A stretch of 64,000 nucleotides of DNA from Paracoccaceae bacterium. GTDB taxonomy: Bacteria; Pseudomonadota; Alphaproteobacteria; Rhodobacterales; Rhodobacteraceae. Each line of letters begins with the position of its first letter. The first letter of the stretch is position 1. This document shows positions 24,913 through 33,134 of this stretch, in pieces. The position numbers and the translations under genes are program-made. The notes beneath the pieces were generated by a model. It was not told the DNA's origin. It did not search any database and saw nothing but the letters and a program-made list of their open reading frames with translations. The DNA lies in the NCBI GenBank assembly GCA_021648025.1, contig JAKITO010000003.1, positions 62,001 through 126,000 of the forward strand, given 5' to 3'.

Positions 24913-25887
24913 ATGAACATACTGACAACCGCGGCCACTGTTTCCGCCTTTACGCTGAGTCTGGCGATGGCCGGATCAGTTGCGGCACAAGATTGCGAAC
25001 GGGGCACTCTGGATGATCGGTATTGCGACGCCGACGGCGATCTGATCGCCGATATTCCCACCGATCCCAGCCAGTTGATGGACCCGGACACGTTGATCTT
25101 TGCCTATACGCCGGTCGAAGATCCGGCCGTATATAAAGGGGTCTGGTCCGATTTCCTGACCTACCTTGAAGCAAAGACCGGCAAAGATGTCATATTTTTC
25201 CCGGTTCAGTCGAACGCCGCCCAGATCGAGGCGATGCGCTCGGGGCGTCTGCATATTGCCGGGTTCAACACCGGGTCCAACCCGCTGGCCGTCAACTGTG
25301 CCGGTTTCCGCCCGTTCACCATCATGGCCTCGCTTGACGGCAATTTCGGCTATGAAATGGAAATCATCACCTACCCGGGTTCGGGCATCGAAAAGGTCGA
25401 GGACATCAAGGGCAACCAGCTGGCCTTTACCTCGCCCACCTCAAATTCCGGCTTCAAGGCACCCTCGGCAATCCTCAAGGGCGAATATGACATGATCCCC
25501 GACCGGGATTTCGAGGCGGTGTTCTCGGGCAAGCATGACAATTCGATCCTGGGTGTGGCCAACAAGGACTACATGGCCGCCTCGATCGCCAATTCGGTGC
25601 TGAACCGGATGCTCAGCCGGGATGTTGTGCAGGCGGATCAGATTATCTCGATCTATAAATCCCAGACCTTTCCGACCACAGGGTTTGGCACAGCCTATAA
25701 CCTGACGCCCGAGTTGCAGGCCAACATTCAGGACGCGTTCTTTTCGTTCGAGTGGGAAGGCACATCCCTGCAAGAGGAATTCGAGAAGTCGAATGAGGGC
25801 CAGTTCCTGCCGATGAACTACAAGGATTTCTGGCAGGTTATCCGCCAGATTGATACCGCCAACGGCGTCAGCTACGCCTGCGAATAA
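24913..25887 (+). CDS. phnD: Phosphonate-type ABC transporter substrate-binding protein PhnD
   Basis: A 324-residue periplasmic binding protein. It has a signal peptide (SAFTLSLAMAGSVAAQ), then FAYTPVEDPAVYKGVWSDFLTYLEA and conserved PhnD sequence ITYPGSGIEKVEDIKG-QLAFTSPTSNSGFKAPSA, where the TSPTSNSG segment contacts the phosphonate group. The family also includes binders of phosphite and phosphate esters, so the true ligand is uncertain. GGGAGAG lies a few bases before ATG. A strong hairpin separates it from phnC, a common device to make more binding protein than transporter. Confidence 0.92.
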   Translation: MNILTTAATVSAFTLSLAMAGSVAAQDCERGTLDDRYCDADGDLIADIPTDPSQLMDPDTLIFAYTPVEDPAVYKGVWSDFLTYLEAKTGKDVIFFPVQSNAAQIEAMRSGRLHIAGFNTGSNPLAVNCAGFRPFTIMASLDGNFGYEMEIITYPGSGIEKVEDIKGNQLAFTSPTSNSGFKAPSAILKGEYDMIPDRDFEAVFSGKHDNSILGVANKDYMAASIANSVLNRMLSRDVVQADQIISIYKSQTFPTTGFGTAYNLTPELQANIQDAFFSFEWEGTSLQEEFEKSNEGQFLPMNYKDFWQVIRQIDTANGVSYACE

Positions 25888-25907
25888 TATAATAATCAAA
25901 AACTGGG

Positions 25908-25932
25908 CGGCCCGGGGTATTTCCCCGGGCCG
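25908..25932 (+). terminator. Hairpin between phnD and phnC
   Basis: CGGCCCGGGG and CCCCGGGCCG form a perfect ten-pair stem with a TATTT loop. The T-rich tract TATTTTATATT starts about seven bases later, so the hairpin may act as a partial terminator or as a 3' stabiliser of the phnD message. Confidence 0.75.
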
Positions 25933-25958
25933 TCGGCTATTTTATATTGGGGGCAGGG

Positions 25959-26753
25959 ATGCTGAAGCTGGATAAGCTGGTCAAGACCTATCATACGGGC
26001 GACCAGGCGTTGAAATCTGTTGATCTGGAGATACCAAAGGGTCAGGTTCTGGCGCTGATCGGCCCGTCGGGGGCGGGTAAATCGACCCTGATCCGCTGTA
26101 TCAACCGGTTGGTCGAACCCACCAGCGGGCAGGTCTATCTGGACGGGATCGAACTGACCAGGCTGAGGTCGGGCGCGCTGCGCCGCGAGCGCCGTCGCAT
26201 GGGCATGATATTTCAGGAATATGCGCTGGTCGAACGCCTGACCGTGATGGAAAACGTGCTGTCCGGGCGGCTGGGCTATGTGGGGTTCTGGCGTTCATTC
26301 CTGCGCCGGTTTCCGCAATCGGACGTTGACGAAGCCTTTCGGTTGCTGGACCGGGTCGGCCTGTTGCACATGGCCGACAAACGCGCCGATGAACTGTCGG
26401 GCGGGCAACGCCAGCGGGTTGGCATCTGTCGCGCGCTGATCCAGGATCCGGCCTTGTTGCTGGTGGATGAACCCACCGCGTCGCTGGACCCGAAAACCAG
26501 CCGCCAGATCATGCGCCTTATCGTCGAGCTGTGCTCTGAACGCGGGTTGGCGGCGATCATCAACATTCACGACGTGGCACTGGCCAAGATGTTCGTGCAG
26601 CGGGTTGTAGGGCTTGAAACCGGGGCCATCGTGTTTGACGGGACGCCGGACGATCTGACGCCGGAAATGTTGACCAGGATTTACGGCGAAGAAGATTGGG
26701 AAGCGACCATTGAAAAGGTCGATGACGACGGCCAAGAAGAGGCCGTGGCATGA
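25959..26753 (+). CDS. phnC: Phosphonate-type ABC transporter ATP-binding protein PhnC
   Basis: A 264-residue ATPase. Walker A is GPSGAGKST, the signature [15 protein letters not shown], and Walker [13 protein letters not shown]. The sequence [24 protein letters not shown] is characteristic of PhnC. ATG 25959 is preceded by GGGGGCAGGG; an in-frame TTG at 25947 is less likely. The gene overlaps phnE1 by four bases (ATGA), so the transporter subunits are translationally coupled. Confidence 0.94.
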   Translation: MLKLDKLVKTYHTGDQALKSVDLEIPKGQVLALIGPSGAGKSTLIRCINRLVEPTSGQVYLDGIELTRLRSGALRRERRRMGMIFQEYALVERLTVMENVLSGRLGYVGFWRSFLRRFPQSDVDEAFRLLDRVGLLHMADKRADELSGGQRQRVGICRALIQDPALLLVDEPTASLDPKTSRQIMRLIVELCSERGLAAIINIHDVALAKMFVQRVVGLETGAIVFDGTPDDLTPEMLTRIYGEEDWEATIEKVDDDGQEEAVA

Positions 26754-27574
26754 CCGGAACATCGGTTTCCGAACTGGACATGCTGATCGGCAACAGGTGG
26801 AAAAAGCCACCGCTGATCAAACGCCAATGGTTGCGTTGGGTTCTGGTACTTGGCGCGCTGGCCTATATGGTGGCCGCCATCGGTTCGGTCGAGGTGAACT
26901 GGGCGCGGGTCTATCAGGGGCTTGACCGGGGTGCCGCCTTTGTCGCCGCCTTTGCCAGCCCCGATTTTGTCACCCGTGCCACCGATATCCGCGAAGGCAT
27001 GATTGAAAGCATCCTCATGACCATTGCCGCATCGGTGGTGGGTATCACCATTTCCATCCCCATCGGACTGGGGGCGGCGCGCAACATCGCCCCGCTGCCG
27101 GTCTATCTGGTCTGTCGCGGCATCATTGCCGTCAGCCGGGCGTTACAGGAAATTATCGTGGCGATCATATTGGTGGCGATCTTTGGTTTTGGCCCGCTGG
27201 CCGGGTTTCTGACGCTGTCATTTGCCACCATCGGCTTTCTGTCCAAACTGCTGGCCGAAGAGATCGAGAGCATGGACAAGGTGCCGGCCGAGGCGGTCAA
27301 AGCCACCGGGTCACGCTGGGGTCAATGGATCAACTACGGGGTTCAGCCCCAGGTCATGCCCCGGTTGATCGGTCTGTCGATCTACCGGATCGACATCAAT
27401 TTCCGCGAAAGCGCCATTCTGGGGCTGGTCGGGGCAGGGGGCATCGGTGCCACGCTGAACACTGCGTTTGACCGGTACGAATACGACACGGCGGCGGCGA
27501 TCCTGCTGATCATCATCGGTATTGTCATGGTGCTGGAATATCTGTCAGGCGTCATTCGGGCGAGGGTTCAGTAA
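26750..27574 (+). CDS. phnE: Phosphonate-type ABC transporter permease PhnE (first copy)
   Basis: A 274-residue inner-membrane permease. The BPD_transp_1 core includes [29 protein letters not shown] and the EAA loop [29 protein letters not shown], followed by [20 protein letters not shown], a PhnE hallmark. It starts within the phnC stop and ends within the start of the second permease (TAATG). Two different permeases suggest a heterodimeric channel, a common layout for phosphonate, phosphite and phosphate-ester importers. Confidence 0.93.
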   Translation: MTGTSVSELDMLIGNRWKKPPLIKRQWLRWVLVLGALAYMVAAIGSVEVNWARVYQGLDRGAAFVAAFASPDFVTRATDIREGMIESILMTIAASVVGITISIPIGLGAARNIAPLPVYLVCRGIIAVSRALQEIIVAIILVAIFGFGPLAGFLTLSFATIGFLSKLLAEEIESMDKVPAEAVKATGSRWGQWINYGVQPQVMPRLIGLSIYRIDINFRESAILGLVGAGGIGATLNTAFDRYEYDTAAAILLIIIGIVMVLEYLSGVIRARVQ

Positions 27575-28392
27575 TGGTTACGCATACCTTGGCCGACGGC
27601 ACCCGCAAATGGGACCGCAGAACCACCGGTCAGCGCCTGGTCCACTGGTTTGGCTGGCTGATCGGCGTGGCGGTGTTTGTCTATGCCTGGAACGAGATAT
27701 CCAAGGTCACCACCTGGTTTTTCGTCTGGGACGCGCCACGCATCGCCAGCGACATCTTCGGGCGCGCCACGCCGCCGCGCTGGTCCTATATGGATCAGCT
27801 GTGGGAGCCGATCTGGGACACGTTGAACATCGCCACCCTGGGCACCATCGCCGCCCTTTTCATGGCCGTGCCGGTGGCGTTCCTGGCGGCCCGCAACACC
27901 ACGCCGTCAAAGCTGTTCATCCGACCCATCGCGTTGCTGATCATCGTCTCCACGCGTTCGATCAACTCGTTGATCTGGGCGCTGCTGCTGATCGCCATCA
28001 TCGGTCCCGGGGTGTTTGCCGGCATTGTCGCCATCTCTATCCGCTCGATCGGCTTTTGCGCCAAGCTGCTGTATGAGGCGATCGAAGAGATCAACGAGGA
28101 TCAGGTCGAGGCGATTACCGCCACCGGTGCCAGCCGCTGGCAGGTGATGGCGTTTGGCATCGTGCCGCAGATCATGCCGGCATTCGCCGGGATCGCGGTG
28201 TTCCGCTGGGACATCAACATCCGCGAAAGCACCGTTCTGGGGCTGGTTGGGGCCGGGGGCATTGGTCTGCAATTGTCGGCGTCCCTGAACACATTGGCCT
28301 GGCCGCAGGTGACGCTTATCCTGCTGGTCATTCTGGTGGCGGTGGTGATCGGTGAATGGGTCTCGGCCAAGGTACGCGGGATGATCATCTAG
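27574..28392 (+). CDS. phnE: Phosphonate-type ABC transporter permease PhnE (second copy)
   Basis: A 272-residue permease paralogous to the preceding gene, with the same EAA loop (EAITATGASRWQVMAFGIVPQIMP) and [20 protein letters not shown]. It also has an N-terminal segment WNEISKVTTWFFVWDAPRIA shared by the second permeases of this group. It begins at the A of the phnE1 stop codon. No C-P lyase, phosphonatase or phosphite dehydrogenase gene follows, so the imported compound must be degraded by enzymes encoded elsewhere. The next genes are on the opposite strand. Confidence 0.93.
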   Translation: MVTHTLADGTRKWDRRTTGQRLVHWFGWLIGVAVFVYAWNEISKVTTWFFVWDAPRIASDIFGRATPPRWSYMDQLWEPIWDTLNIATLGTIAALFMAVPVAFLAARNTTPSKLFIRPIALLIIVSTRSINSLIWALLLIAIIGPGVFAGIVAISIRSIGFCAKLLYEAIEEINEDQVEAITATGASRWQVMAFGIVPQIMPAFAGIAVFRWDINIRESTVLGLVGAGGIGLQLSASLNTLAWPQVTLILLVILVAVVIGEWVSAKVRGMII

Positions 28393-28467
28393 GGCGTGTT
28401 GCGTTGGTCTGAATTAGTGTGTTCACCACCAAAGCCGACAGGACTTTGCGGTGTGCATTGGCGCGGT

Positions 28468-29640
28468 TCAGTTCTGGATTTTGGAAACCATGCCAAAACC
28501 GGTTCCATTGGCGACCGAAGCAATGCTGTTTCGTACCGCCAGCCGTTCCAGATTGACAATGGCCGAGAGCATCAGGCGGTCATGGCTCCAGCCTTTGGGC
28601 TTTTGAATGGCCAGTGAACCAATCAGGGTCAGGGCCAGCAACGGTGTTATCAAAATGGCGAACAGTGCTTTGGGGTGTCGGACCTGATTGCCATCTGTCA
28701 GTGAATCAAGCCGCTGGCGCAGCAATTGTGCCGGGTTTTTCCCCAGGAAAAGCCGACGCTTTTCAAGCAGGGCAACGCGGGGGACTTCGGCTATGAACAG
28801 GCGATTGGGTTTCAGCGTCTTCTCGCAAATGCTAAGCAGGCTATGGCAATATTCTCCAACATCCACGCGATTACGGGCCAGGACATTCTGGTCACAGGAC
28901 AATTCACGCAAGGCTTCGAACTGACGCTTCCAAATCGTATAGGCCGGGTTCCAGAAAAAGAAAGGTTTCAGCAGCTCCAGACCGATTTCCCATTCCAGAT
29001 CGTGCTGCCTGAGATGTTGGAATTCATGGCCCAGGGCAACCTTCAGATCAGTCGGATCTGCAACAATGGCGGAAGGAATGATGATGATCCGACGGCGCAG
29101 GCACCGGGTGGAAAAAGGGATTGAAATGGTGTCGGATACGCGCAATTCTAGGCAGCCTATGCGACGCCAGATGTTGCTTTCATTGACCACGCGGCGAAGT
29201 TTGGTGACGCCGATGGCAAGTCGCACAACCGAAAACAAAAACCCGGCACCGATTAAGCCAAGAAATGCCAGGCCCAGGCCGGTTTCAAGATGCTGGATTT
29301 GCCCCATCAGACGGGTGCGAAACCCCAGAGCCTGTTCAAAGGTGCTGGGGGTCATTTCAAAACTGCCATGCAGATATTGTGCGGTAACCATATCGGTGAT
29401 GTTCACAGAAAAGCGGTTGGATAACAGTTCCGTGGATGGGATCGCGCCAATTGTTGCCAGCAATACCGGGCTAAAAAGTGTTGCCAGAAACACAGCACTT
29501 AGGAGCTTTAGTTGGGTGGTATAGCTGCGCGATAATCCAAGGTTGACCAATAGTCTCTGGGCGACAAACCACAATCCAAGCGACACCGCCAACAGGATGT
29601 TAACGTCGAAATAGGCGTCAATTAATGTACTAACTTCCAT
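28468..29640 (-). CDS. M56-family membrane metallopeptidase, BlaR1-like
   Basis: A 390-residue membrane protein with N-terminal hydrophobic helices, then a cytoplasmic gluzincin domain. LGHEFQHLRQHDLEWEIG carries the HExxH zinc motif, and ALRELSCDQNV a downstream acidic zinc ligand (ExxCD). A last helix (FAILITPLLALTLIGSL) is followed by only about 45 residues, so the penicillin-binding sensor domain of true BlaR1 is missing. Members cleave the partner BlaI-type repressor after a membrane signal. It overlaps the blaI-like gene by 11 bases on the same strand. What it senses is unknown; no beta-lactamase is nearby. Confidence 0.87.
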   Translation of the reverse strand: MEVSTLIDAYFDVNILLAVSLGLWFVAQRLLVNLGLSRSYTTQLKLLSAVFLATLFSPVLLATIGAIPSTELLSNRFSVNITDMVTAQYLHGSFEMTPSTFEQALGFRTRLMGQIQHLETGLGLAFLGLIGAGFLFSVVRLAIGVTKLRRVVNESNIWRRIGCLELRVSDTISIPFSTRCLRRRIIIIPSAIVADPTDLKVALGHEFQHLRQHDLEWEIGLELLKPFFFWNPAYTIWKRQFEALRELSCDQNVLARNRVDVGEYCHSLLSICEKTLKPNRLFIAEVPRVALLEKRRLFLGKNPAQLLRQRLDSLTDGNQVRHPKALFAILITPLLALTLIGSLAIQKPKGWSHDRLMLSAIVNLERLAVRNSIASVANGTGFGMVSKIQN

Positions 29641-30025
29641 TGTCCCTAAGTCTCCTATCAAGCAACTCGCGCATCTCGGCCAGCACTTCTTCGGACAGAT
29701 CGGTATCGTCGACGAGGCGGGCCACCAGCGCAACAGGTGCATTGTCAAAAAGTTTCTCGGACATGTTCCTGAGAGAACGCGCCTGATACGCGTCCTTGGC
29801 CAAAAGTGATCGGTAAATCAGGGCCTTACCCTGTTTGGAACTGGTAACAAAATTCTTTTGCTCAAGAATGCGCATGATTGTAGCGCCCGAGGTATAGGCA
29901 AGGTTCCGGTCCGGAGCGAGCTTTGCCAGCACATCGCGAACGGTGGCTGTGCCAAGCTCCCAGAGCTGGGTCATGAACTCCAGTTCTACCTCTGTCAGAA
30001 AATTATTTTTCTTCTTTTTACGCAT
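29630..30025 (-). CDS. BlaI/MecI-family transcriptional repressor
   Basis: A 131-residue winged-helix repressor. LTEVELEFMTQLWELGTATVRDVLAKL and YTSGATIMRILEQKNFV match the BlaI DNA-binding domain; the C-terminal helices (VALVARLVDDTDLSEEVLAEMRELLD) form the dimer and contain the region cut by the M56 partner. I chose ATG 30025 (MRKKKKNNF) over an in-frame TTG at 30052. A 13-bp palindrome lies 19 bases upstream, consistent with self-repression. Its regulated targets beyond itself and the peptidase are unknown. Confidence 0.88.
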   Translation of the reverse strand: MRKKKKNNFLTEVELEFMTQLWELGTATVRDVLAKLAPDRNLAYTSGATIMRILEQKNFVTSSKQGKALIYRSLLAKDAYQARSLRNMSEKLFDNAPVALVARLVDDTDLSEEVLAEMRELLDRRLRDNGS

Positions 30026-30043
30026 GAAACTTTCCGACGGTTG

Positions 30044-30056
30044 TATCTGCAAGATA
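30044..30056. promoter_or_regulatory. Palindrome before the BlaI-like gene, possible operator
   Basis: TATCT-GCA-AGATA is a perfect inverted repeat 19 bases upstream of the BlaI-like start codon. It does not carry the classic TACA/TGTA core of staphylococcal operators, so only position supports it. Confidence 0.45.
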
Positions 30057-30120
30057 GGTGGGGTGTATTATTACTAAGTTTTTAATATTTTCCAAGTGGA
30101 ATTACGCCTTGATGGCGCAC

Positions 30121-30396
30121 CTAAACCTTCCAGAATGTGAAAATGCCCCAGGATATGGCGACCCCAAGAGGTATCCAAAGCGGCATGCCAAACAATCCGA
30201 TCCACGCAAGGAAGATATAGACCGACCCCAAAAGCGTGATGAACAGGCGGTCCCCACGGGTGGTGGTCAAGCCCAGTACGCCCTTGCGTTCTGCCCCGCC
30301 CGGGTGGCGTATCTCGGCCACCGTCAGAATTGCCATAGCCGAAAATATGCCGATGAAAACAAAGGCTGTGGGCCAGGTCCATGCCATCCAGCTCAT
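30121..30396 (-). CDS. DUF2160 small membrane protein of the glycerol ABC operon (GlpU type)
   Basis: A 91-residue protein with three hydrophobic helices (AFVFIGIFSAMAILTVAEI, LFITLLGSVYIFLAWIGLFG, WIPLGVAISWGIFTFW) and a conserved RHPGGAERKGVLGLTTTRGDR loop. DUF2160 proteins accompany glycerol-type ABC transporters; in rhizobial glp operons the equivalent is called GlpU and its role is not known. ATG 30396 has GGGAGGG upstream, inside the end of glpQ. It is the last gene of the operon. Confidence 0.88.
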   Translation of the reverse strand: MSWMAWTWPTAFVFIGIFSAMAILTVAEIRHPGGAERKGVLGLTTTRGDRLFITLLGSVYIFLAWIGLFGMPLWIPLGVAISWGIFTFWKV

Positions 30397-30397
30397 C

Positions 30398-31195
30398 TCA
30401 GACCCTCCCCATGGCAAAGCCTTTGGCGATGTAGTTTCGCACGAAATAGATGACGATGGCCCCGGGGATGATGGTCAGGGTTCCGGCGGCCGCCAACAGG
30501 CCCAGTTCGTACCCCGCGCTGGACGCGGTTTTGGTCATGATGGCGGCAATCGGTTTGGCATGCACCGCCGTCAGGGTTTTGGCCAGCAGCAGCTCTACCC
30601 ACGAGAACATGAAACAGAAAAATGCCGCCACACCAACGCCAGCCTTGATATTGGGCAGGAAGATTTTGACAAAGAAACGCGGGAACGAATAGCCGTCGAT
30701 ATAGGCGGTTTCATCCAGTTCCTTGGGGACGCTGCGCATGAAGCCTTCCAATATCCAGACCGCCAGAGGCACGTTGAACAACGTGTGGGCCAACGCCACG
30801 GCCAGATAGGTATCAAACAGGCCCACCGCCGAATATAGCTGAAAGAATGGCAGGGCAAATACCGCCGCCGGGGCCATGCGGTTGGTGAGCAGCCAGAAAA
30901 ACAGTTGTTTGTCGCCCAAAAATCGATAGCGCGAAAAGGCATAGGCCGCAGGCAGGGCCACAGCAATGGAAATAACGGTGTTCAGGGTGACATAGCTGAT
31001 CGAGTTGATATAGCCCCAATACCAGGTCGGATCGGTGAAAATCACCCGGTAGTTTTCAAAAGTCAGATCCTGGGGGAACAGTGAAAACCCCGACAGGATT
31101 TCACCCGTTGTCTTAAAGCTCATGGTGATCAGCCAATAGATTGGCAGCATCAGGAACAAAATATAGATAAGGGGAATGAAATACCGTTTTTTCAT
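30398..31195 (-). CDS. glpQ: Glycerol-type ABC transporter permease GlpQ
   Basis: A 265-residue permease of the sugar/glycerol CUT1-like group with six helices. It opens with FIPLIYILFLMLPIYWLITMSFKTTGEIL, and the EAA loop is LDETAYIDGYSFPRFFVKIFLPNIKAG. It is paired with GlpP in the inner membrane. It overlaps the glpP end by four bases and is followed after one base by the DUF2160 gene. Assignment to glycerol comes from the operon pattern (two unlike ATPases, two permeases, DUF2160). Confidence 0.88.
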   Translation of the reverse strand: MKKRYFIPLIYILFLMLPIYWLITMSFKTTGEILSGFSLFPQDLTFENYRVIFTDPTWYWGYINSISYVTLNTVISIAVALPAAYAFSRYRFLGDKQLFFWLLTNRMAPAAVFALPFFQLYSAVGLFDTYLAVALAHTLFNVPLAVWILEGFMRSVPKELDETAYIDGYSFPRFFVKIFLPNIKAGVGVAAFFCFMFSWVELLLAKTLTAVHAKPIAAIMTKTASSAGYELGLLAAAGTLTIIPGAIVIYFVRNYIAKGFAMGRV

Positions 31196-32052
31196 CGGTC
31201 GTCCTTCATCATCAAGGTATAGAACACCCAGCTGACCAGCAAAGTGATGGCGAAATAGATCAGTGACATTGCCGCCGCCGGGCCAAGGTCAAACTGACCA
31301 AGGGCGATTTTCACCAGATCAATCGACAGCAACGTGGTCGAATTGCCGGGGCCACCACCGGTCAACACAAAGGGTTCGGTATAGATGTTGAAACTGTCCA
31401 TGAACCGCAACAAAATGGCGATGGTCAGCACGTTCTTCATCTTGGGTATCTGGATATAGCGAAACACAGCCCAGTTGGATGCGCCGTCAATCTTGGCGGC
31501 CTGATAATAGGCGTCAGGGATCGACACCAGGCCCGCATAGCAAAGCAGCACCACCAGTGAGGTCCAGTGCCACACATCCATGATGATGATCGTGGCCCAG
31601 GCGGCGGCGGGATCTTGCGTCATGTCATAAGACACGCCCAATACGTGGTTCAGGAAATACCCAAGCAGGCCAATATCCGGCAAGGTGAAAATGTTCCACA
31701 TGGCCCCGACAACGTTCCACGGGATCAGCATCGGCAGGGCCATTGTCACCAGACAAATGGGCACCCAGAACCCCTGGCGGGGCATGGACAGCGCAATGAT
31801 TATACCAAGCGGTATCTCGATCGCCAGAATGCTGCCGGTGAACATGAACTGGCGGCCAAGGGCGGAATAGAACCGATCGGAATTCAGCAGTTTTTCGAAC
31901 CAGCCCAACCCTTCCCAAAAGAACAGGTTGTTGCCAAAGGTCTCTTGCACCGAATAATTCACCACCGTCATGATCGGGATCAGCGCGTTAAAAGCCACCA
32001 GAAACAGAACCGGTAAAACAAACAACCAGGCTTTTTGATTTTCGGTTTTCAT
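31192..32052 (-). CDS. glpP: Glycerol-type ABC transporter permease GlpP
   Basis: A 286-residue permease. The N-terminus (AWLFVLPVLFLVAFNALIPIMTVVNYSVQ) and the EAA loop (IPDAYYQAAKIDGASNWAVFRYIQIPKMKN) fit the MalF/UgpA-like family. TEPFVLTGGGPGNSTTLLSIDLVKIAL is strongly conserved in glycerol transporter permeases. ATG 32052 is preceded by AGGGGGAAATGAT; a longer open frame exists upstream but lies inside glpT. It heteropairs with GlpQ. Confidence 0.88.
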   Translation of the reverse strand: MKTENQKAWLFVLPVLFLVAFNALIPIMTVVNYSVQETFGNNLFFWEGLGWFEKLLNSDRFYSALGRQFMFTGSILAIEIPLGIIIALSMPRQGFWVPICLVTMALPMLIPWNVVGAMWNIFTLPDIGLLGYFLNHVLGVSYDMTQDPAAAWATIIIMDVWHWTSLVVLLCYAGLVSIPDAYYQAAKIDGASNWAVFRYIQIPKMKNVLTIAILLRFMDSFNIYTEPFVLTGGGPGNSTTLLSIDLVKIALGQFDLGPAAAMSLIYFAITLLVSWVFYTLMMKDDR

Positions 32053-32053
32053 A

Positions 32054-33133
32054 TCATTTCCCCCTGCGTGCCGATGCGATCCAGCCATCCCGGTACAGGC
32101 GGGTCTGGGCCGGTTGGAAATTCAGATGAACGCTTTGGCCTTGTTCTGGTGGATTGTCTTCGACAATGACCCGGACTTTGACGTCACCTGCCATGGTTTC
32201 AATCACACAATGACGCCCGATATCTGACACCTTGGACACCACCGCCGGCAAGCCAACGGTGTCAAAACCCACAAATTCCGGCCGAATGCCAATTTCGGTC
32301 TTGCCGCCGGTTTCGTGACGGTCACTGCCTTCCAGCGGAATGTTGACGCCATTCAGAAAGGCCCCGCCGTCGCGCATTTCGCACGGCAGAACATTCATGC
32401 CGGGGGAACCGATGAAGTGACCAACAAATGTGTGCGCCGGGCGTTCAAACAATTCGACCGGCGTGCCAATCTGAACAATCTCACCATCCTGCATGACCAC
32501 AACCTGATCGGCAAATGTAAGGGCCTCGGTCTGGTCGTGTGTCACATAGATCATCGTCGCCCGGACTTTTTGGTGCAGCTCTTTCAGTTTTGAACGCAGT
32601 TTCCATTTCAAATGCGGGTCAATCACCGTCAGGGGCTCATCAAACATCACCACATTCACGTCTTCACGCACCAGCCCACGACCCATTGATATCTTTTGCT
32701 TATTGTCCGGTGACAGGCCGGCCGCGCGCCGGTGCAACATATCGGTCAGTTCCAGCATCTCGGCAATTTCGGTGACCCTGGCTTTGATCGTTGCCTCATC
32801 CACCCGGCGATTGCGCAAAGGAAAGGCCAGATTGTCATAGGCCGTCATGGTGTCGTAGATCACCGGGAACTGGAAAACCTGTGCAATGTTGCGTTTGTCA
32901 GGTGGCAGGTTGGTGACGTCGCGGTCATCAAACAACACCGCCCCGTCGGATGGTGTCAGCAACCCGGATATAATGTTAAGCAGGGTGGATTTCCCACACC
33001 CCGATGGACCCAATAGCGCATAGGCCCCGCCATCCTGCCAATCCAGGTCGATTTCCTTAAGCGCGTAATCCTCGGGCGTTTTCGGATCGGGATAGTAACT
33101 GTGGCGCAGTTTGGACAGAGTGATTTTTGCCAT
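32054..33133 (-). CDS. glpT: Glycerol-type ABC transporter ATP-binding protein GlpT
   Basis: A 359-residue ATPase. Walker A is GPSGCGKST and Walker B VVMFDEPLTVID, but the ABC signature is altered: LSPDNKQKISMGRGL instead of LSGGQ. The C-terminal TOBE-like domain is present (GIRPEFVGFDTVGLPAVVSK). With GlpS it forms an unequal ATPase pair; one composite ATP site should be weak because of the altered signature. This feature seems usual for GlpT of the family. It sits one base after the glpS stop. Confidence 0.88.
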   Translation of the reverse strand: MAKITLSKLRHSYYPDPKTPEDYALKEIDLDWQDGGAYALLGPSGCGKSTLLNIISGLLTPSDGAVLFDDRDVTNLPPDKRNIAQVFQFPVIYDTMTAYDNLAFPLRNRRVDEATIKARVTEIAEMLELTDMLHRRAAGLSPDNKQKISMGRGLVREDVNVVMFDEPLTVIDPHLKWKLRSKLKELHQKVRATMIYVTHDQTEALTFADQVVVMQDGEIVQIGTPVELFERPAHTFVGHFIGSPGMNVLPCEMRDGGAFLNGVNIPLEGSDRHETGGKTEIGIRPEFVGFDTVGLPAVVSKVSDIGRHCVIETMAGDVKVRVIVEDNPPEQGQSVHLNFQPAQTRLYRDGWIASARRGK

Positions 33134-33134
33134 G

